NCBI RefSeq assembly: GCF_008630495.1
Contig: NZ_VWOJ01000002.1
Span: 759,001 to 823,000, forward strand
Source of the DNA: Alkalicaulis satelles
Lineage (GTDB): Bacteria > Pseudomonadota > Alphaproteobacteria > Caulobacterales > Maricaulaceae
DNA: 64,000 bases
Direction of reading: 5' to 3'
Part shown: positions 16,250 through 26,881 of the stretch, one piece after another
Numbering within the stretch: the first letter of the stretch is position 1
Layout: the number at the start of each line of letters is the position of its first letter
Translations under genes and position numbers: made by a program
The notes under the pieces: model-generated
The model's database searches: none
What the model was told of the DNA's origin: nothing
The model's input: the letters and a program-made list of their open reading frames with translations, nothing else

Positions 16250-17133
16250 CCGATCTCAAGACCCGTCTGGCCGCTGACGGCCCCGCCGTGCTGGCGCCGG
16301 GCGTGTATGACGCGCTCAGCGCGCTGCTGGTGGCCGAGGCCGGGTTCGAGGCGGCCTATCTGTCGGGCGCCTCCATCGCCTACACCCAGCTGGGTCGGCC
16401 CGATCTGGGCCTGGTCAGCGCCAAGGAGGTGGCCGACACGATCGCGCGCATCCATGAGCGCACGCCCATCCCCCTGATCGTCGACGCCGATACCGGCTTT
16501 GGCAATGCGCTCAATGTGCAGCGCACGGTCAAAACCTTCGAGCGCGCGGGCGCCAGCGCCATCCAGCTCGAAGACCAGCAATTGCCCAAGCGCTGCGGCC
16601 ATCTGGCCGGCAAGAGCCTGGTCAGCCTGGCCGAAATGGCCGGCAAGGTGCGCGCGGCGGTCGATGCGCGCGCCAGCGAGGCCACCTTGATCATTGCGCG
16701 CACCGACGCCATCGCCGTGGAGGGCTTCACCGCCGCGCTGGAGCGCGCCGAAGCCTATCTCGAAGCCGGAGCCGACATCCTGTTCATCGAGGCGCCCCAG
16801 GACATGGCCCAGATGAACGCCGCCGCCGCCCGCTTTGCCGGCCGTGCGCCGCTGCTGGCCAATATGGTGGAGGGCGGACGCACGCCCCTGCGCACCCTGG
16901 ACGATCTGTCCGCGGCCGGATACCGCCTCGTGATCACGCCGGGCGCGCTGGTGCGCGCCCTGGCCTTCATGGCCCGCGACTTCCTGGCTGCCCTGAAAAC
17001 CGACGGCGCCACAGCGCGATACCGCGACCGCATGCTCGATTTCGGCCAGCTCAACACGCTTCTGGGCATCGACGAGATGAAGGCCGACGGGGAGCGCTAT
17101 GATGCGGGCGAAGCGCCCAAGGCGGCGGAGTGA
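16246..17133 (+). CDS. Isocitrate lyase/PEP mutase family lyase (methylisocitrate or 2,3-dimethylmalate lyase-like)
   Basis: Lyase of 295 aa with the PEP mutase/isocitrate lyase barrel. IVDADTGFGN (Asp80, Asp82) binds Mg2+, QLEDQ holds Glu109, and LPKRCGHL supplies the catalytic cysteine Cys117, as in methylisocitrate lyase and in 2,3-dimethylmalate lyase of Eubacterium barkeri. Such enzymes split a 2-hydroxy-dicarboxylate or tricarboxylate to pyruvate plus propionate or succinate. No methylcitrate synthase (prpC) is seen here, so the coupling with an aconitase-like pair argues for a dimethylmalate-type reaction. It is the third and last gene of a tightly overlapping operon. Confidence 0.85.
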   Translation: MTDLKTRLAADGPAVLAPGVYDALSALLVAEAGFEAAYLSGASIAYTQLGRPDLGLVSAKEVADTIARIHERTPIPLIVDADTGFGNALNVQRTVKTFERAGASAIQLEDQQLPKRCGHLAGKSLVSLAEMAGKVRAAVDARASEATLIIARTDAIAVEGFTAALERAEAYLEAGADILFIEAPQDMAQMNAAAARFAGRAPLLANMVEGGRTPLRTLDDLSAAGYRLVITPGALVRALAFMARDFLAALKTDGATARYRDRMLDFGQLNTLLGIDEMKADGERYDAGEAPKAAE

Positions 17134-17376
17134 GGGGGGCGCCGGCGAGGGCCGCGTGAGAGTTTCCGCGAAAAACGCCCCGGAACGGTTCTTATCATTG
17201 TTATCACCATCCCCCTTCTGCGCCCACCCGTCCCGCGGGTGCGGGGATGATGGGCGCTTCCGCTCGCGAGGCGCGGGGCGTGGGTCTGCGTGAGCCATGG
17301 GCGGGAGTTTAGGCCCGGGCGGGGTTGGGGTGGATAAGGGGGGAGCTCACAGGCGCCGGACATCATTTCAGCGCTA

Positions 17377-17460
17377 CCCTCTCCACCTCGCGTTTCCCCG
17401 GCGTTCGCCGGGAAAACGCAAAATGGAATGCGCGCGGACAATCCTTGGGTGCGGGAGATC
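17377..17460. repeat. Intergenic repeat, family C copy 1
   Basis: Starts with CCTCTCCACC, then a long hairpin CGTTTCCCCGGCG / CGCCGGGAAAACG, then AAATGGAATGCGCGCGGAC and AATCCTTGGGTGC. A close copy is at 20142-20217 on the other side of the amidohydrolase gene, in the same orientation. The preceding stretch 17134-17376 has no gene and only a few short GC hairpins. Confidence 0.7.
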
Positions 17461-17476
17461 GCTCCAGCGTGACCTG

Positions 17477-17625
17477 ACCCATATCTGCCTTCCCGGAATG
17501 GGCGAAGCCCATATCCGGGATCCAGCCCCCGTAAGGCTCTACCGCCTCAGCGGCGGCGCACGACCGGTGGATGGGTCCCGGGTCTCCCCCGGATCAAGTC
17601 CGGGGCCGCCCGGGAAAACGCAAGA
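17477..17625. repeat. Intergenic repeat, family D copy 1 (recombined right end)
   Basis: Opens with ATCTGCCTTCCCGGAATGG and the hairpin ATGGGCGAAGCCCAT, and continues with GATCCAG...ACCGGTGGATGGGTCCCGG. It matches 20408-20540 over most of its length. The right end differs: instead of the CCGGGAAGGCAG terminus it runs into CCCGGGAAAACGCAAG, which is a family C end. The copy looks like a C/D mosaic. Confidence 0.65.
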
Positions 17626-17660
17626 CGCTGAGCGCGTAGAGGATCACCGCGCGCTGGCGC

Positions 17661-17819
17661 CTACCCCTCACCTTACCTCTCCCCTCCAGAGGGGAGAGGG
17701 GGCTTTGACGCTGAATTCTTCTCGGAACTGCCAGTCGCCTGGCTCAAAGGATAAATCGCTGCGCCCGAAGCCCCCTCTCCCCCATGGAGATGGGGGAGAG
17801 GTAAGGTGAGGGGGTGCGG
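17661..17819. repeat. MITE-like intergenic repeat, family B copy 2
   Basis: Inverted ends ACCCCTCACCTTACCTC and GAGGTAAGGTGAGGGGGT with internal hairpins CTCCCCTCCAGAGGGGAG and CTCCCCCAT...ATGGGGGAG. The TTAC/GTAA variation (TTTATC in the other copies) is matched on both arms, so the two arms have co-varied. The centre carries GGCTCAAAGGATAAATCGC, related to the core of copy 3. Confidence 0.75.
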
Positions 17820-17833
17820 GAGATCGCCGGGCG

Positions 17834-17902
17834 CTTGCCTCTCCACCCCACCCGAGCCGGAGCGATGCTCCGGCCCACCCTCCCCATCAAGGGGAGGGAA
17901 AA
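17834..17902. repeat. Short double-hairpin repeat upstream of the amidohydrolase gene
   Basis: Contains CCGGAGCGATGCTCCGG and CCCTCCCCATCAAGGGGAGGG, two strong hairpins separated by CCCA. The unit is of the REP type and does not match families A-D. The amidohydrolase start lies about 100 bp downstream, so it could act as a terminator for upstream transcription. There is no T-run. Confidence 0.5.
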
Positions 17903-17998
17903 GACCCACACCCCCCGTAATTCTATAACGCACAGACAAGCCCCGCGCCCGCGTGCTAACCCTTTGCGCTCACGATGGTTTGTGCGGGAGTATGGGTG

Positions 17999-20131
17999 AT
18001 GGCGGGATGGATGGCGCGGGGCGCGGCCGGGATGGCGGCGGGTGCGATGCTGGCGCTGGCGGCGTGCGGCGAGCCTTCGGGCACGCGTGAGGCCGGGAAC
18101 GAGGCGGCGGGCGAGGCGGCGGCGGGGGCTGATCGCTGGGGCCAGACCCGGGCGGCGGATGCCGTCTTCACCGTGATGACCAGCGGCACGCCCATTGGCG
18201 CGCTGGAGGTCTGGCGCGAGGCGGACCGCTACGCCATCGGCTACGAGTTCCGCAATAACGGGCGCGGGCCGACCTTTGAGGAGGCCATCCATCTGGGCGC
18301 CGGCGGCCATCCCGTCCACTGGACGATTGAGGGCGCGACCACGTTCGGCAATCAGGTGGACGAGCATTTTCATCGCGAGGACGAGGGCGAGGGTGACGGC
18401 GCAGCGCACTGGCGCGATTCCACCGGCGAGGGGCAGGCTCACCCCGGCGGCCCGGCGCTCTATGTGCCGCAGAACGCCAGCCCCTATGCGCTGGGACTGG
18501 CTGCGCGCGCGCTGATGGCCGCGCCCGGGCGCACGCTTCCGGCCCTGCCCGGCGGGCAGCTGCGGCTGGACCCGGTGGAGACCCTCGAGGTGACGGGTGC
18601 AGACGGCGCGGTGCGCCAGGTGCAGGCCTGGGCCCTGTCAGGCGCCAGCCTCAACCCGTCCTGGGTGATCATGGATGGCGACCGGTTCTTCGCCAGCGTC
18701 TCGCCGCGCTTTGCCGTGATCGCCCAAGGGTTCGAGGGCGAGGATGCGCGCCTGCGCGAGCGCGCCGGCGCCTGGGAGGCCGAGCGCTATGCCGGTATCC
18801 AGAGCCGCGTCGCCCGGCGCTATGACGGGCCGGTGCGCATCGCCGATGTACGCGTGTTCGATCCCGATGCGCAGGCGCTGACGGCGCCGGTGTCGGTGCT
18901 CATCGAGGGCGAGCGCATTGTGAGCCTAGACGCGCCGGATGTGCGCCGCGCGGGCGAGACGGTCATCGATGGCGCGGGCGGAACGCTGGTCCCCGGCCTG
19001 TTTGAAATGCATGCGCACTTAGGCGAGACGGCGGCCTTCCTGAATGTGGCTGCGGGCGTGACCAGCGTGCGTGATATGGGCAATGACAATGACAGCCTGG
19101 ACCGGCTGGAAGCGGAGATCGAAGCCGGGCGCATGGCGGGGCCGCGCATTTTCCGAAGCGCCTTCATCGAGGGGCGCAGCCCGTTCAACTCCAATTCCGG
19201 CGTGCTGGTGGATTCGGTGGAGGACGCCGTGGCCGCCGTTCACGCCTATGCCGACCGGGGCGGGTTCCACCAGATCAAGATCTACAACTCCATGAGCCCG
19301 GACTGGATCCCCGAGGTGATCGCCGCGGCGCGCGAGCGCGATATGCGCGTGTCCGGCCATATCCCGGCCTTCACAAACGCCGACGCCATGATCGCGGCGG
19401 GCTATGACGAGATCACCCATATCAACCAGCTCATGCTGGGCTGGGTGCTCGATGCCGACGAGGACACGCGCACGCTGCTGCGGCTCACCGCGCTGAAACG
19501 CCTGCCGGATCTCGATCTGGACAGCGCAGCGGTGAATGCGACGCTGGATGCGATGGCCCAGCGGGGCGTGTCCATCGATCCCACCCTGGTGATACATGAA
19601 TCGCTTCTGCTGTCGCGCAATGGCGAGATCAATCCCGGCGCGGTGGATTATATCGACCACATGCCGGTGGCGAGCCAGCGCTCGGCGCGCAGCGCCTGGG
19701 TGGCCATTGAGAGCGAGGACGATGACGCGGCCTATCGCGGCGCGTTCGACCAGATCCTCGAAACCCTGCGCCGCATGCGCGAGCGGGGGATTTTCCTGGT
19801 GCCCGGCACCGATACCGGCGGCTCCTTCACCTATCACCGCGAGCTGGAGCTCTATCAGGAGACCGGGATGAGCCCGGCGGAGATTCTCGCCTGGGCCGGC
19901 CATGGCATGGCCGATTATCTGGGCGCTGGCGATGAGCTGGGCCGTATCGCGCCGGGCTATTACGCCGATGTCTTCCTCATCCCCGGCGATCCGACTGAGG
20001 ACCTGAAGGCCATCAAGACCATCTCCATGGTGATGGCTGACGGCGTCGTCTACTTCCCCGAAGAGATCTATCCCGAGTTCGGCATCAGACCGTTCGCCGC
20101 GGCGCCGTCGGTGAGCGTGGCGGGGGATTGA
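17999..20131 (+). CDS. Amidohydrolase-family lipoprotein
   Basis: Predicted periplasmic, lipid-anchored amidohydrolase of 710 aa. The N-terminus ends in the lipobox LALAAC with Cys23. Residues about 40-280 form an uncharacterised domain; from about 285 a composite amidohydrolase domain begins (RIADVRVFDPDAQ) with the metal-binding HxH in FEMHAHLG, later His residues in SGHIPA and the C-terminal PGTDTGGSF. Relatives cleave cyclic amides or act as imidazolonepropionase-like or prolidase-like enzymes; the substrate here is unknown. The start is set at ATG 17999 because GGGAG at 17986-17990 is 8 bp upstream; an earlier ATG at 17975 lacks a site. The gene is flanked on both sides by matching repeats B, C and D, as if it were a cassette. 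Confidence 0.8.
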   Translation: MAGWMARGAAGMAAGAMLALAACGEPSGTREAGNEAAGEAAAGADRWGQTRAADAVFTVMTSGTPIGALEVWREADRYAIGYEFRNNGRGPTFEEAIHLGAGGHPVHWTIEGATTFGNQVDEHFHREDEGEGDGAAHWRDSTGEGQAHPGGPALYVPQNASPYALGLAARALMAAPGRTLPALPGGQLRLDPVETLEVTGADGAVRQVQAWALSGASLNPSWVIMDGDRFFASVSPRFAVIAQGFEGEDARLRERAGAWEAERYAGIQSRVARRYDGPVRIADVRVFDPDAQALTAPVSVLIEGERIVSLDAPDVRRAGETVIDGAGGTLVPGLFEMHAHLGETAAFLNVAAGVTSVRDMGNDNDSLDRLEAEIEAGRMAGPRIFRSAFIEGRSPFNSNSGVLVDSVEDAVAAVHAYADRGGFHQIKIYNSMSPDWIPEVIAAARERDMRVSGHIPAFTNADAMIAAGYDEITHINQLMLGWVLDADEDTRTLLRLTALKRLPDLDLDSAAVNATLDAMAQRGVSIDPTLVIHESLLLSRNGEINPGAVDYIDHMPVASQRSARSAWVAIESEDDDAAYRGAFDQILETLRRMRERGIFLVPGTDTGGSFTYHRELELYQETGMSPAEILAWAGHGMADYLGAGDELGRIAPGYYADVFLIPGDPTEDLKAIKTISMVMADGVVYFPEEIYPEFGIRPFAAAPSVSVAGD

Positions 20132-20141
20132 AGGGGCTCTG

Positions 20142-20217
20142 CCCTCTCCACCCGCGTTTCCCCGGCGAACGCCGGGAAAACGCAAAATGGAAAGCGCGCG
20201 GATAATCCTTGGGTGCT
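20142..20217. repeat. Intergenic repeat, family C copy 2
   Basis: CCTCTCCACC followed by a hairpin of GCGTTTCCCCGGCG and CGCCGGGAAAACGC (one mismatch), then AAATGGAAAGCGCGCGGAT and AATCCTTGGGTGC. Nearly identical to 17377-17460. The two loop bases differ (AA here, TT in copy 1), which suggests the copies do not owe their similarity to one very recent duplication. Confidence 0.7.
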
Positions 20218-20222
20218 GGCGC

Positions 20223-20386
20223 TGCACCCCTCACCTTTATCCTCTCCCCTCCAGAGGGGAGAGGGGGCTTAGGCGTTGAGATTCTTTCGGAAAAGCCTGA
20301 TCCCAAGCCCAAAGGATAAAGCGCGGCGTGGATGACCCCTCTCCCCCATGACCATGGGGGAGAGGATAAAGGTGAGGGGGTGCGGG
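20223..20386. repeat. MITE-like intergenic repeat, family B copy 3
   Basis: Left end CACCCCTCACCTTTATCC and right end GGATAAAGGTGAGGGGGTG are inverted, with internal hairpins CTCCCCTCCAGAGGGGAG and CTCCCCCATGACCATGGGGGAG. The core holds AAGCCCAAAGGATAAAGCGC, shared in variant form with copy 2 and, inverted, copy 1. About 164 bp, no coding potential. Confidence 0.75.
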
Positions 20387-20407
20387 AGATCAGTAAAGCT
20401 CGCCCCG

Positions 20408-20540
20408 GCCCACATCTGCCTTCCCGGAATGGGCGAAGCCCATATCCGGGATCCATCCCCCATAGAGTCCGACCGCCTCAACAGTGGCGAATGACCGGTG
20501 GATGGGTCCCGGGTCTCCCTGCGGTCGCCCGGGAAGGCAG
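20408..20540. repeat. Intergenic repeat, family D copy 2 (complete)
   Basis: Bounded by inverted ends CTGCCTTCCCGG and CCGGGAAGGCAG, with the hairpin ATGGGCGAAGCCCAT next to the left end and GATGGGTCCCGGGTC near the right. It ends 3 bp before the gyrB stop codon, so it may also serve as the gyrB 3' structure. Copy 1 at 17477-17625 has the same left part and a different right end. Confidence 0.65.
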
Positions 20541-20542
20541 GT

Positions 20543-22987
<2,445 letters not shown>

Positions 22988-23620
22988 TCAGCGCACCAGC
23001 AACACAAGCCCGACGCCCGCCAGCACCAGCCCGGTGACCAGATCCGCCCAGCGCCGCACGCCGCGCGCCGCCATCCAGCCGCGCGCCCGGTCGGCCAGCG
23101 TCACATGCACCCCGGCGGTCAGCGCGAACATGATGAGCATGATCGCGACCATGGCCAGATAGCTGGCCGCATCCACGCGGGAGAGATCAAAGAAGGCGGG
23201 CAGGAAGGCGAGATAGAACACGATGGGCTTGGGATTGGTCAGCGGCATGGCCACGCCCGCCGCCAGCGTGGCCGCCAGCCCGCCCGGCGTCACGCGCGGC
23301 AGGGGCGCAGCGGCCTTGGCCGGGCGCCAGACCCCGCGCAAGGCGCCATACGCGAACCAGAACAACAGCCCCGCGCCCACAAGCCGCGCCGCCCAGAACA
23401 GGCCGGGCTGATCAGACGCCAGCTGGGCGGCGGCGGCGAGGCCGAACACCGCCACGGTGAGCCAGAACAGATCGCCGATAATGATCCCTGCGCCATAAAC
23501 CCAGCCATGCACAGGCCCGGCGTCCAGGGTGCGCGCCACCATGGCCAGATTGCCCGGCCCCGGCGTGAAGAACAGCACGAAAATGGCGCCGGCGAAGGCG
23601 GCGAGCGAGGCGAGGGTCAT
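22988..23620 (-). CDS. LysE/RhtB-family exporter
   Basis: Inner-membrane transporter of 210 aa, six predicted hydrophobic helices, with the family N-terminal signature FVLFFTPGPGNLAMVARTL (residues ~15-33; the usual form is TPGPN/TPGP). LysE/RhtB proteins export amino acids such as lysine, threonine or homoserine. The conserved PLTNPK segment at about residue 120 (AMPLTNPKPIVFYLAF) confirms the family. It lies just upstream of gyrB, 42 bp apart, but a functional link to gyrase is not expected. Confidence 0.88.
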   Translation of the reverse strand: MTLASLAAFAGAIFVLFFTPGPGNLAMVARTLDAGPVHGWVYGAGIIIGDLFWLTVAVFGLAAAAQLASDQPGLFWAARLVGAGLLFWFAYGALRGVWRPAKAAAPLPRVTPGGLAATLAAGVAMPLTNPKPIVFYLAFLPAFFDLSRVDAASYLAMVAIMLIMFALTAGVHVTLADRARGWMAARGVRRWADLVTGLVLAGVGLVLLVR

Positions 23621-23735
23621 GGGCCGCAGAGCTAGGCTGTCCGTTCGCGCCCGCCAAGCCCGCCGCGCAGGGCTTGGCGGGAACGGGCGGGCGGGGTAAC
23701 CAGCGTGCGATGATCATGCCTGAACCGGAGGCCCC

Positions 23736-24029
23736 ATGCTGTTTGCTGTCACCTGTACCGACCGGGCGGGCGCCCTGTCTGTACGCCTTGAAAACCGCGC
23801 GGCCCATCTGGCCTGGGCGGGCGCGCCGGACTCGCCGGTGAAAATGGGCGGGCCGCTGCTCGATGGCGAGGGCCAGCCCGCGGGCTCGCTCCTGATCGTG
23901 GAGGCCGAGGATGGCGAGCATTTGCGCGCCATTCTGAAAGAGGACCCCTACGCCAGGGCGGATCTGTTCGCCGATGTGGTCTGGATGCCTTTCCGCTGGA
24001 CGCTGAATCCGCCGCAGGGGCTGGCGTGA
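23736..24029 (+). CDS. YciI-like protein
   Basis: Small soluble protein of 97 aa with the ferredoxin-like YciI fold: an N-terminal LFAVTCTDRAGAL strand, the GAPDSPVKMGGPLLD loop and EDPYARADLF, where the family has a conserved His/Asp pair of unknown catalytic role. YciI proteins are often found with oxygenase or dehydratase genes. Here it overlaps by 4 nt (GTGA) with the Rieske gene, so the two are coupled. Function unknown. Confidence 0.8.
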   Translation: MLFAVTCTDRAGALSVRLENRAAHLAWAGAPDSPVKMGGPLLDGEGQPAGSLLIVEAEDGEHLRAILKEDPYARADLFADVVWMPFRWTLNPPQGLA

Positions 24030-24364
24030 GCGCGGCCCTGCCCGCGCCGGGCACGGCGCTGAAAGCCCTGGACGCCATTCCCGATCCCGGCGGCGCGCCG
24101 GCCGATTACGCGCCTGCGCCGATCCTCATCGTGCGCAGCGGCGAGACGGTCACCGCCTTTCTCAATGTCTGCCCCCATCAGGGCCGCCCCCTCTGCTTGC
24201 CATCCGGGCGCACGCTGGTCAGCGAGGGCCGGTTTCTGGTCTGCCCGTTCCATGGCGCCAGCTTTGATATCGCCACCGGCGCCTGCGCTGGCGGCCCGGC
24301 GGGCGGATCGCGCCTGACCGCGGTGCCGGTGCAGGTGGCGGACGGGATGGTGGTTGCGGCCTGA
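24026..24364 (+). CDS. Rieske [2Fe-2S] protein
   Basis: Soluble Rieske ferredoxin-like protein of 112 aa. The cluster ligands are Cys49 and His51 (CPHQG) and Cys73 and His76 (CPFHG), the C-x-H and C-x2-H pattern of Rieske ferredoxins and of small nitrite-reductase-like proteins. There is no signal peptide or membrane anchor, so it is not the bc1 subunit. It could donate electrons to a ring-hydroxylating oxygenase, but no oxygenase is visible nearby. GTG start overlapping the YciI stop. Confidence 0.88.
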   Translation: MSAALPAPGTALKALDAIPDPGGAPADYAPAPILIVRSGETVTAFLNVCPHQGRPLCLPSGRTLVSEGRFLVCPFHGASFDIATGACAGGPAGGSRLTAVPVQVADGMVVAA

Positions 24365-24456
24365 TCTGACGCCGCCTGCGGCAAGCCGGACCTTGCCTGA
24401 AGTCCCGCGCCATGGCTTATGCTGCAGTGCAGCGAAACGCTGGGCGGAGTGCGGTC

Positions 24457-25863
24457 ATGATCTCCTTACTGGGCATGCTGGCGGCGCTGGGGCTGCTGAT
24501 CTGGCTCGCCTACCGCGGCGTCAGCGTCCTGGTGCTGGCGCCGGTGATGGCGCTGGCCGCCGTGCTGGCGGCGCCGGGCGAGCCGGTCATGGCCAGCTAT
24601 ACCCAGGTGTTCATGCCCGCCGCGGCGGAGTTCATCGCCCGCTTCTTTCCGCTGTTCCTGCTGGGCGCGGTGTTTGGCCGGCTGATGGATCATACCGGCT
24701 CGGCCCGGGTGATCGCTGACGCCGCCGCGCGCCGGCTGGGGCCGGGCCAGGCGAGCCTGGCCGTGGTGATCGCCTGCGCGGTGCTGACCTATGGCGGGGT
24801 GTCGCTGTTCGTGGTGGCCTTCGCCATCTATCCCGTGGCCGACGCCCTGTTCCGCCAGGCGGACCTGCCGCGCCGCCTGATCCCGGCGGCGGTGGCGCTG
24901 GGCGCCTTCACCTTCACCATGACCGCCCTGCCGGGCACGCCGGCCATCCAGAACGCCATCCCCATGCCGTATTTCTCCACCACGCCCTTCGCCGCGCCGG
25001 GGCTGGGCCTGATTGCCGCGGCGGTCATGCTGGGTCTGGGCCAGGCCTGGATCAGCTGGCGGCTGCGCCGGGCAAAAGCGCTGGGCCAGGGCTATGATCA
25101 TGGCGCGCCGCAGCTGACGCCGGCCATCGGCGCGCCGGGCGAGACCGGGACGCGGGCCGGCGATCCGCCGCTATGGCTGGCGGTAGCGCCCATCGCCCTG
25201 GTGCTGGCGGGCAATTATGTCTTCAGCACTATAGTTTTCGGCGCCATGGACGCGCCCTATCTGGCCGAGCCGCGCTTTGGCGCCACCGATATCGGCGCGG
25301 TGCGCGGGCTGTGGGCCATCATCGCCGCCCTGACGCTGGCGATCGCGGTGCTGCTGGCCGTGCATGTCCGGCGCCTGGCCAGTCCCGCCGCCACGCTGGG
25401 CGCCGGGGCCAATACCGCCCTCCTGCCGATTTTCAACACCGCCAGCCTGGTGGGCTTTGGCGCGGTGGCGGCGGGCCTGCCCGCCTTTGAACTGGTGCGC
25501 GCGGCGATAGACGGGCTGGGCGGCGGCCCGGTGCTGGGCCTGGCGGTCTCGGCCAGCGTGCTGGCGGGCATGACCGGCTCGGCCTCGGGCGGGATGAGCA
25601 TTGCGCTGGACGCGCTGGGGGCGGGCTATCTTGAACAGGCGCGCGCGGCGGGGATCTCGCCCGAGCTCCTGCACCGCGTGGCGGCGCTGGCCACCGGCGG
25701 GCTCGACGCCCTGCCGCATAATGGCGCGGTGGTGACGCTGCTGGCGGTGTGCGGGCTGACCCACCGCCAGGCCTATGGCGATATCTTCATGGTGGCGGTG
25801 GTGATCCCGGTGGCCGCGCTGGCCGCCGTGGTGGTGCTGGGCGGTCTGTTCGGCGCGTTCTGA
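24457..25863 (+). CDS. GntP-family permease
   Basis: Polytopic inner-membrane permease of 468 aa, about 12 helices, of the GntP gluconate:H+ symporter family. Telling segments are FPLFLLGAVFGRLMDHTGSA, LTYGGVSLFVVAFAIYPVA and GMTGSASGGMSIALDALG. Some GntP-type proteins carry 2-oxo or 3-hydroxy acids instead of gluconate, so the substrate is open; a carboxylate would fit the catabolic genes in the left third of the window. The ATG at 24457 is chosen because GGCGGAG at 24443-24449 sits 7 bp upstream; a longer frame from 24412 has no site and an un-membrane-like N-terminus. Confidence 0.85.
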   Translation: MISLLGMLAALGLLIWLAYRGVSVLVLAPVMALAAVLAAPGEPVMASYTQVFMPAAAEFIARFFPLFLLGAVFGRLMDHTGSARVIADAAARRLGPGQASLAVVIACAVLTYGGVSLFVVAFAIYPVADALFRQADLPRRLIPAAVALGAFTFTMTALPGTPAIQNAIPMPYFSTTPFAAPGLGLIAAAVMLGLGQAWISWRLRRAKALGQGYDHGAPQLTPAIGAPGETGTRAGDPPLWLAVAPIALVLAGNYVFSTIVFGAMDAPYLAEPRFGATDIGAVRGLWAIIAALTLAIAVLLAVHVRRLASPAATLGAGANTALLPIFNTASLVGFGAVAAGLPAFELVRAAIDGLGGGPVLGLAVSASVLAGMTGSASGGMSIALDALGAGYLEQARAAGISPELLHRVAALATGGLDALPHNGAVVTLLAVCGLTHRQAYGDIFMVAVVIPVAALAAVVVLGGLFGAF

Positions 25864-25868
25864 AGGGG

Positions 25869-26390
25869 TCAGGTGCGTTTGCGCGGCGCGCCCCATGTGT
25901 GCGGCGGGGCGGGATGGGGCCCGCCGGGGCGCACGGGCCGCTCTGCGAACCCGCCCAGGCACAGCGTGCGGTCATAGAGCGTGATCGCAGCAGCCATGGA
26001 CAGGTTGAGGCAGAAACGGGTGGGGATTTTCACCACATGGGCGCAGCGCGCCAGCAGGTCTTCGCTCAGATCGCCGCGCTCGCTGCCGAACACATAGGCC
26101 GCCGCGTGCGGATGGCGGAAGCTGGGCATGGGCACGGCGTCATCGGTGAGCTCCACCCCCACCAGCTGGCAGCCGCGCGGCAGGCGCATCTCTTCCACCC
26201 CCTGCCAGTGATAGGCCGGGACGCTGTCCTGGGTGCGGGAGGTATCGGCGTGGGCGATCTCGCGCGCGCGGTGTTCAGCGCCGAGCGTGAAGACGAAATG
26301 GGCGCCGAAGGCGTGAGCCGTGCGCATCACCGCGCCCAGATTCATCGCCTTGGACACGCCCTCCAGCCCGACTGCGAAATAACCTCTCAT
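25869..26390 (-). CDS. SpoU/TrmH-family RNA 2'-O-methyltransferase
   Basis: SAM-dependent RNA methyltransferase of 173 aa with the trefoil-knot SpoU fold. Motif 1 is at NLGAVMRTAHAFG (residues ~17-29), motif 2 at YVFGSERGDLSEDLL, and motif 3 at VKIPTRFCLNLSMAAAI, where the knot closes. No tRNA-specific N-terminal extension is present, so the substrate may be tRNA or rRNA. It converges tightly on the GntP permease gene, with only 5 bp between stop codons. Confidence 0.88.
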   Translation of the reverse strand: MRGYFAVGLEGVSKAMNLGAVMRTAHAFGAHFVFTLGAEHRAREIAHADTSRTQDSVPAYHWQGVEEMRLPRGCQLVGVELTDDAVPMPSFRHPHAAAYVFGSERGDLSEDLLARCAHVVKIPTRFCLNLSMAAAITLYDRTLCLGGFAERPVRPGGPHPAPPHTWGAPRKRT

Positions 26391-26438
26391 GGCCCTTTTC
26401 TAGAGCCATTCGAGCCAGATCGGGAACCGGTTTCGGGT

Positions 26439-26684
26439 TTAGTGCACGCTCACCGGCTGGGCGCCGTGCCAGCGCGCCGCGGCGAAGGCGGCGTCGCGGT
26501 CGGAGAACACGGCCATGCGCTGTCCGCGCTCGTCATGAATGGCGTACAGCGTGTCGTCAGCCCGGATCTGGATGTCGCTGGCCGCCGCCGCGTCCATCAC
26601 CTCGGCGCCGGCTATGGCCCGCACATAAACGGTCGGGCCGGATTCGGCCGTTTCGTCCGGATTATGGGTCATCGCTTCACTCAT
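26439..26684 (-). CDS. DUF1150-family protein
   Basis: Small protein of 81 aa, MSEAMTHNPDETAES..., with the DUF1150 core LYAIHDERGQRMAVFSDRD and the end AARWHGAQPVSVH. The family is largely restricted to alphaproteobacteria and has no known function; members often lie near small heat shock genes, which is not seen here. The start at 26684 is supported by AAGGAG 8 bp upstream. An extension to 26741 is possible but has no site. Confidence 0.8.
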   Translation of the reverse strand: MSEAMTHNPDETAESGPTVYVRAIAGAEVMDAAAASDIQIRADDTLYAIHDERGQRMAVFSDRDAAFAAARWHGAQPVSVH

Positions 26685-26769
26685 GACGCGCTCCTTTCCT
26701 GGCGCAATGTCTGGACAAGTACGTGGGAAGCAGGCGCGCACGCGTCAAGGGTTGAGCCAAACACAACAA

Positions 26770-26796
26770 ACCCCCGCGCCATCGGGCTGCGGGGGT
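26770..26796 (-). terminator. Rho-independent terminator after tRNA-Ala
   Basis: On the minus strand ACCCCCGC (26796-26789) pairs with GCGGGGGT (26777-26770), an 8-bp stem with an 11-nt loop followed by TTTGTTGTG. It lies just downstream of the tRNA 3' end, where a tRNA gene is expected to stop. Confidence 0.8.
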
Positions 26797-26805
26797 CTGG
26801 AGAAC

Positions 26806-26881
26806 TGGTGGAGCCAGGCGGAATCGAACCGCCGACCTCTTGAATGCCATTCAAGCGCTCTACCAACTGAGCTATGGCCCC
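26806..26881 (-). tRNA. tRNA-Ala (GGC)
   Basis: 76 nt on the minus strand starting GGGGCCATAGCTCAG and ending with an encoded CCA. The acceptor stem GGGGCCA pairs with TGGCTCC. The anticodon stem CTTGA/TCAAG encloses the loop ATGGCAT, so the anticodon is GGC and the amino acid is alanine. The T arm GGCGG-TTCGATT-CCGCC is intact. A terminator follows. Confidence 0.97.

Noticed and set aside
4822-20540. CRISPR array
   Set aside because: Repeats in this range are palindromic or inverted, of unequal length and not regularly spaced, and no cas gene is present.
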